Shown here: positions 58,649 through 64,000 of the stretch, piece by piece
Layout: every line of letters begins with the position of its first letter
Numbering within the stretch: the stretch's first letter is position 1
Origin: Streptomyces sp. NRRL F-5122
GTDB lineage: Bacteria; Actinomycetota; Actinomycetes; Streptomycetales; Streptomycetaceae
NCBI RefSeq assembly: GCF_001507435.1
Contig: NZ_LMWH01000278.1
Coordinates: forward strand, 1 to 64,000
Direction of reading: 5' to 3'
DNA length: 64,000 nucleotides
Translations under genes and position numbers: made by a program
Notes under the pieces: generated by a model
What the model was told of the DNA's origin: nothing
What the model saw: the letters and a program-made list of their open reading frames with translations, nothing else
Database searches by the model: none

Positions 58649-59412
58649 GCGCGGTGATTCTGGCGTTGGCCGCGGGTGCCGTCGTCGGGCTTGCGCTCGG
58701 CGCGCTCGGAGGTGGAGGCAGCGTCCTCGCGGTGCCCGCGCTGATCTACCTGCTCGGCTTCACTCCCGCCGCTGCCACCACTGCGAGCCTGATCATCGTC
58801 ACCGCCACCTCGCTCACCGCCCTGTATGCCCATGCCCGCACCGGCACCGTGCACTGGCGGGCCGGCGTCCTGTTCGCCGCGGCCGGGCTCCTGCCCGCCG
58901 CTGCGGCCGGCGCTGCCGCCGGTCGCCTGCCGCAGCCGGTCCTGACCGCCGCGTTCGCCGCCATCGCCGCTCTCGCTGCTGTGCGCATGCTGCGCCCCGG
59001 CCGGACGAGCACCGGCCAGACGGCGGTGCGACCGGTGAAGGCTGCGGGGGTGGGCGCGGGGCTGGGGGCGCTGACCGGACTGCTCGGGGTCGGCGGAGGC
59101 TTCCTCGCCGTGCCTGCCCTGGTCGCGGTGCTGACATTCGAGATACAGGCCGCCGTCGGCACCAGCCTGCTGGTCATCTCGGCGAACTCCCTGGCCTCGC
59201 TCGCCACCCGTGGCGCCACCGCATCCGGCGTCGACTGGGCGGTGATCGCGCCCTTCACCGGGGCCGCGATCCTTGGTGCCTGGGACGGCAAGCGCCTGGC
59301 CGCCAAAGTCACCGGCACCCTGTTGCAACGTGCCTTCGCCGTCCTGCTGATGGCCGTCGCCGCCTTCATGCTCATCGACGCCCTTGTCCGAGCCCAGGAG
59401 TTCGGCCGGTGA
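58645..59412 (+). CDS. TauE/SafE-family sulfite exporter
   Basis: The 255-residue protein has eight hydrophobic segments in two related halves, each with a glycine-rich motif: ALGALGGGGSVLAVPALIYL in the first and ALTGLLGVGGGFLAVPALVA in the second. These are the TauE/SafE signatures. Such proteins export small sulfur oxyanions. Here the likely substrate is sulfite made by the persulfide dioxygenase, because the gene overlaps the rhodanese gene by 4 bases. It ends 10 bases before the convergent repressor gene. Confidence 0.9.
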   Translation: MSAVILALAAGAVVGLALGALGGGGSVLAVPALIYLLGFTPAAATTASLIIVTATSLTALYAHARTGTVHWRAGVLFAAAGLLPAAAAGAAAGRLPQPVLTAAFAAIAALAAVRMLRPGRTSTGQTAVRPVKAAGVGAGLGALTGLLGVGGGFLAVPALVAVLTFEIQAAVGTSLLVISANSLASLATRGATASGVDWAVIAPFTGAAILGAWDGKRLAAKVTGTLLQRAFAVLLMAVAAFMLIDALVRAQEFGR

Positions 59413-59422
59413 CACCTGCTGC

Positions 59423-61556
<2,134 letters not shown>

Positions 61557-61768
61557 CCCGGGTCTCGTCGTGCCGCCGGTGAATCGCCCCCCTCTCCCAT
61601 CGTCCGCCTGACGCTTCACCGGCCCGACCGGCAGCCGTTGTCATGACGGTGGCACAGGAGTGTTGACGAGCCCACCGGGACGCACCGCACTCGCTCAGGC
61701 AACGTTCGCCCGTCTTGAGTAGTCCATGAGCCTTGCCGTCGGGTGGTCGGGCTGGAAGGCTCGGGCTC

Positions 61769-62260
61769 ATGTCGATCTTGGTCAGGGATGCCGAGCGCCA
61801 GGACGTGCCGACGCTTGTCCGTCTGCGTCTCGCGAATGCCGAAAGGCATGTCGAACTCGATCCGACCATCTACCGCGTTCCCGACGTCGAGGTCGTACGC
61901 AGGCACTTCGACGAAGTACTTGCGGCCGATTCCAAGGTACTGATCCTGGTTGCCGAGCTGGCGGGCGATGTGGTGGGCATGGCGGAGGTGATCCTGTTGG
62001 CGGACCCCCCGGCCCACCAGATTCTTGCTGCCCGTCGCGCGGCCGAGATCCACACCGTTGTGCTGGACGGGCATCGCGGTGAGGGGATCGGGGCGGCCTT
62101 GGTGAGCTCGGCGGAGCACGCCGCCGCGGAGCGCGGAGTCACGATCATTTATGCCGGCATCTTCGCGCCCAACGAGGGAGCCGTCCGCTTCTACTCCTCT
62201 GCCGGCTTCGGACCGCGCGGAATCCTGCTGAGCAAGGAGCAAGGACCCCCGGCCGATTGA
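61769..62260 (+). CDS. GNAT-family N-acetyltransferase
   Basis: The 163-residue protein has SILVRDAERQDVPTLVRLRL, VLILVAELAGDVVGMAEVIL, then AAEIHTVVLDGHRGEGIGAA with the acetyl-CoA loop (H-R-G-x-G-I-G), and GAVRFYSSAGFGPRGILLSK at the end. It acetylates an unknown amine using acetyl-CoA. ATG 61769 has GGAAGG 9 bases upstream. The frame opens at 61733 without conservation. It is a single gene, not visibly linked to the sulfur genes. Confidence 0.85.
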   Translation: MSILVRDAERQDVPTLVRLRLANAERHVELDPTIYRVPDVEVVRRHFDEVLAADSKVLILVAELAGDVVGMAEVILLADPPAHQILAARRAAEIHTVVLDGHRGEGIGAALVSSAEHAAAERGVTIIYAGIFAPNEGAVRFYSSAGFGPRGILLSKEQGPPAD

Positions 62261-62391
62261 TCCGTGCAAGCCGAAGAGAGGGAGCGACGCACATCAAACC
62301 CATGACCGGCGCCGACGACCCCTCACGATCCCCGCGCGGGCCCTCGCGGGGACGGAAGGGCGGCTGCCGGTCCTGCGGCAACCCGGACGGT
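62261..62391. other. Intergenic stretch without a supported gene
   Basis: Nothing recognised between the acetyltransferase and the NTF2-like relic. Confidence 0.35.
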
Positions 62392-62590
62392 TCAGGAATG
62401 GCGATGGTAGGCCTTGTTTGCTATCCGCCAGTCGTCCCCTGACCGCACCAGCCACCGGTGACGGAATAGGACACGGCGGCAGTGCAAAACGTACGGAGCA
62501 CCAGGGCGCATACAGGACGATCGTCCTCCGCAGGGGCAAGGTTGATCAAGGTGCGCCATATCACCGGCCTCACCGGGCCGGAAAGGCTTC
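62392..62590 (-). pseudogene. C-terminal remnant of an NTF2/SnoaL-like protein
   Basis: One minus-strand frame reads TLINLAPAEDDRPVCALVLR, then T and is lost. A second frame continues FRHRWLVRSGDDWRIANKAY and HRHS-stop at 62392-62394. Together they match the last strands of SnoaL-like or ring-hydroxylase beta-subunit-like folds (H...N......d....a...VLRT...........RY.DRLVR.GD.WRIA.R.Y). The 5' part is missing. It is a dead fragment. Confidence 0.45.
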
Positions 62591-62761
62591 CTGGCCCGCC
62601 GGAGGGAGGATTCCGACCTACAGGGCGGGAGCCCCTCCGGCGGCCACCGCCGACCGAGCGGCATGGACGAGGTGACCCTTGGGGGCGCTGCCCGCCCAAC
62701 AGGACCGGTGAGCTCGTGTACCTCCACGGAGCACGGACTGTCGCTCGGCCACCGTCCGTGA
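62591..62761. other. Intergenic stretch without a supported gene
   Basis: No gene is recognised. It lies downstream of the monooxygenase gene and may contain its terminator. Confidence 0.35.
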
Positions 62762-63931
62762 TCATGTACGTGGACGGGCGCTCCCTCCGCCTGCGAAGGG
62801 AACCTGCGGCAGGGGCGCCGCCTGCTTGCCGACGGGGTGCTGCCACAACCCCTGGGCCTCCAGCCTCGGCAGGACGCCCTCGCCGAACCAGTACGCCTCT
62901 TCCAGATGCGGATAGCCGGAGAGGATGAACTCCTCGATACCGAGGGCCTGGTACTCCTTGATCCGCTCGGCGACCTCATCGTGGCTGCCGACCAGCGCGG
63001 TGCCGGCACCGCCCCGCACCAGACCGATGCCGGCCCACAGGTTGGGGTGGATCTCCAGGCGGTCGCGGCTCCCGCCGCGGTGCAGGGCCAGCATCCGCTG
63101 CTGGCCCTCGGACTCGCTGCGGGCCAGTCCCGCCTGAATGGCCTGGACGCTCTCCGGGTCGAAGCCGCCGAGGAGCCGATCGGCCTCGGCCCAGGCCTGC
63201 TCGGAGGTGTCGCGTGTGATGACGTGCAGCCGGATACCGAAGCGCAGGGTGCGCCCCCGCTTCGCCGCCAGCGCACGCACCCACGCGATCTTCTCGGCAA
63301 CCTGGGCGGGCGGCTCGCCCCAGGTGAGGTAGACGTCGACGTGTTGGGCGGCGACCTCCCCGGCCACCGGCGAGGAACCTCCGAAGTACACCTCGGGCAG
63401 CGGGTCGGGCACCTGGGCGAGTTTCGCGTCCTCGACCTGAAGGTGCTCGCCGCGCAGGTCGACGGACTTGCCCTCCCACAGCCTCTTGACGATCTCCAGG
63501 AACTCACCGGTGCGGCGGTACCGCGCCTCTTTGTCGAGGAAGTCGCCGTACGCCCGCTGCTCATGGCTCTCGCCGCCGGTGACGACGTTGAGCAGAAGCC
63601 GTCCGCCGGTCTGACGCTGGAAGGTGGACGCCATCTGCGCGGCGAGCGTCGGAGAGACGAATCCGGGCCGGAGGGCGACCAGGAACTTCAGGCGCTCGGT
63701 GTGCTGGCTGACCATGGCCGTGGTCAGCCACGCGTCTTCGCACCAGGCCCCGGTGGGGGTGAGAGCGCCGACGAAGCCGAGGTCCTCTGCGGCGCGGGCG
63801 ATCTGACTCAGGTAGGCGACCGTCGGAGGCCGGTCCCGCCCGGACTGTGTGGCCGCGGTGCCATGGCCGCCGCCGACGACGTGCCGGCTGTCCCCGTTGG
63901 TGGGTAGGAACCAGTGGAAGGTGAGGGACAT
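62762..63931 (-). CDS. ssuD: FMNH2-dependent alkanesulfonate monooxygenase (SsuD-like)
   Basis: The 389-residue luciferase-like barrel protein has LTFHWFLPTNGDSRHVVGGG at the start, then SQIARAAEDLGFVGALTPTG, WLTTAMVSQHTERLKFLVAL, GRLLLNVVTGGESHEQRAYG, VYFGGSSPVAGEVAAQHVDV and YLTWGEPPAQVAEKIAWVRA. These match SsuD, which releases sulfite from alkanesulfonates under sulfur limitation with FMNH2 from a reductase. ATG 63931 is preferred to a GTG at 63961 because it gives the family start and has GGAG upstream. A gene ends just upstream (63958), probably another member of a sulfonate operon beyond the window. Confidence 0.9.
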   Translation of the reverse strand: MSLTFHWFLPTNGDSRHVVGGGHGTAATQSGRDRPPTVAYLSQIARAAEDLGFVGALTPTGAWCEDAWLTTAMVSQHTERLKFLVALRPGFVSPTLAAQMASTFQRQTGGRLLLNVVTGGESHEQRAYGDFLDKEARYRRTGEFLEIVKRLWEGKSVDLRGEHLQVEDAKLAQVPDPLPEVYFGGSSPVAGEVAAQHVDVYLTWGEPPAQVAEKIAWVRALAAKRGRTLRFGIRLHVITRDTSEQAWAEADRLLGGFDPESVQAIQAGLARSESEGQQRMLALHRGGSRDRLEIHPNLWAGIGLVRGGAGTALVGSHDEVAERIKEYQALGIEEFILSGYPHLEEAYWFGEGVLPRLEAQGLWQHPVGKQAAPLPQVPFAGGGSARPRT

Positions 63932-63957
63932 AGGGGGTCTCCGATCGGGATCATCCG

Positions 63958-64000
63958 TCACAGCAGGCCGTGCCGGGGTGGCTTGGTGCCGTTCAGCACG
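63958..64000 (-). CDS. C-terminal end of an upstream gene (start outside window)
   Basis: Thirteen codons VLNGTKPPRHGLL and a TGA at 63958-63960 run in from the right edge on the minus strand. The stop overlaps a GTG in the monooxygenase frame, a layout typical of tightly spaced operons. SsuD genes often accompany transport genes, but this tail is too short to name. Confidence 0.4.
   Translation of the reverse strand, partial: VLNGTKPPRHGLL

Noticed and set aside
63932..63961. GTG start at 63961 for the monooxygenase, overlapping the upstream stop
   Set aside because: The extra ten residues are not part of the family start, and the ATG at 63931 has a better ribosome site.

Overview
The window is about 70% GC with strong G/C bias at third codon positions. 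It carries ECF sigma factors, many one-component regulators, secreted thermolysin-type proteases, Tat substrates and many insertion-sequence relics. This fits an actinomycete, most likely a Streptomyces-type chromosome, in an accessory (arm-like) stretch. No ribosomal, tRNA or core replication genes were seen. Genes sit singly or in short operons, and at least nine transposase genes or scars are spread through the first 42 kb.

Layout. 0-2.5 kb: the tail of an XRE regulator, an ECF sigma factor and a Thr/Pro/His-rich protein, with a very C-rich plus strand unlike the rest. 2.9-9.1 kb: an Eis-type acetyltransferase, a complete ISAzo13-family element (perfect 23-bp ends, TTA duplication) that cut an unknown gene, a frameshifted beta-helix protein and an IS5 element with a -1 frameshift site. 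9.1-15 kb: DinB protein, a divergent Rrf2/SDR pair with a clear operator, a DHA2 drug exporter divergent from a SigG-like sigma factor, and a second SDR. 15.3-21.3 kb: two divergent M4 metalloproteases. 21.4-33.7 kb: FadR-type regulator, aldo/keto reductase, a large Tat-exported discoidin-domain protein, acetyltransferase, SpoIIE-type phosphatase, a TetR/metallo-hydrolase pair, an NmrA-like pseudogene and a methyltransferase. 33.8-42.2 kb: transposon graveyard enclosing a MocR-type regulator divergent from a YczE membrane protein, a PPOX protein, a nucleoside phosphorylase, an unknown protein and a small P-loop kinase.

42.5-61.6 kb looks like a metal and sulfur stress island. An ArsR/SmtB sensor with a D-x-H-x10-H-x2-H site is divergent from a P1B-4 metal-export ATPase (SPC and HEGST motifs). 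Next come an FAD oxidoreductase, a broken APC permease, a PadR regulator and a multicopper oxidase. Their promoters share a CGATATCG-type element, so they look like one regulon. A second, Met-rich multicopper oxidase with a DUF6153-like small protein follows a coupled cysteine-synthase-like enzyme and MFS exporter. Then a persulfide detoxification locus: persulfide dioxygenase-rhodanese fusion, rhodanese, TauE exporter, a CstR-type repressor and a rhodanese membrane protein, with CsoR/CstR-like operators at both promoters, followed by a tandem DUF305 protein. The window ends with an acetyltransferase, an NTF2-like remnant and an SsuD-type alkanesulfonate monooxygenase.

The least explained signals are the shared PadR-region operator, the cysteine-synthase/MFS cassette and the chimeric ISAzo13 transposase. 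All functions are inferred from sequence by eye. No database search was run.
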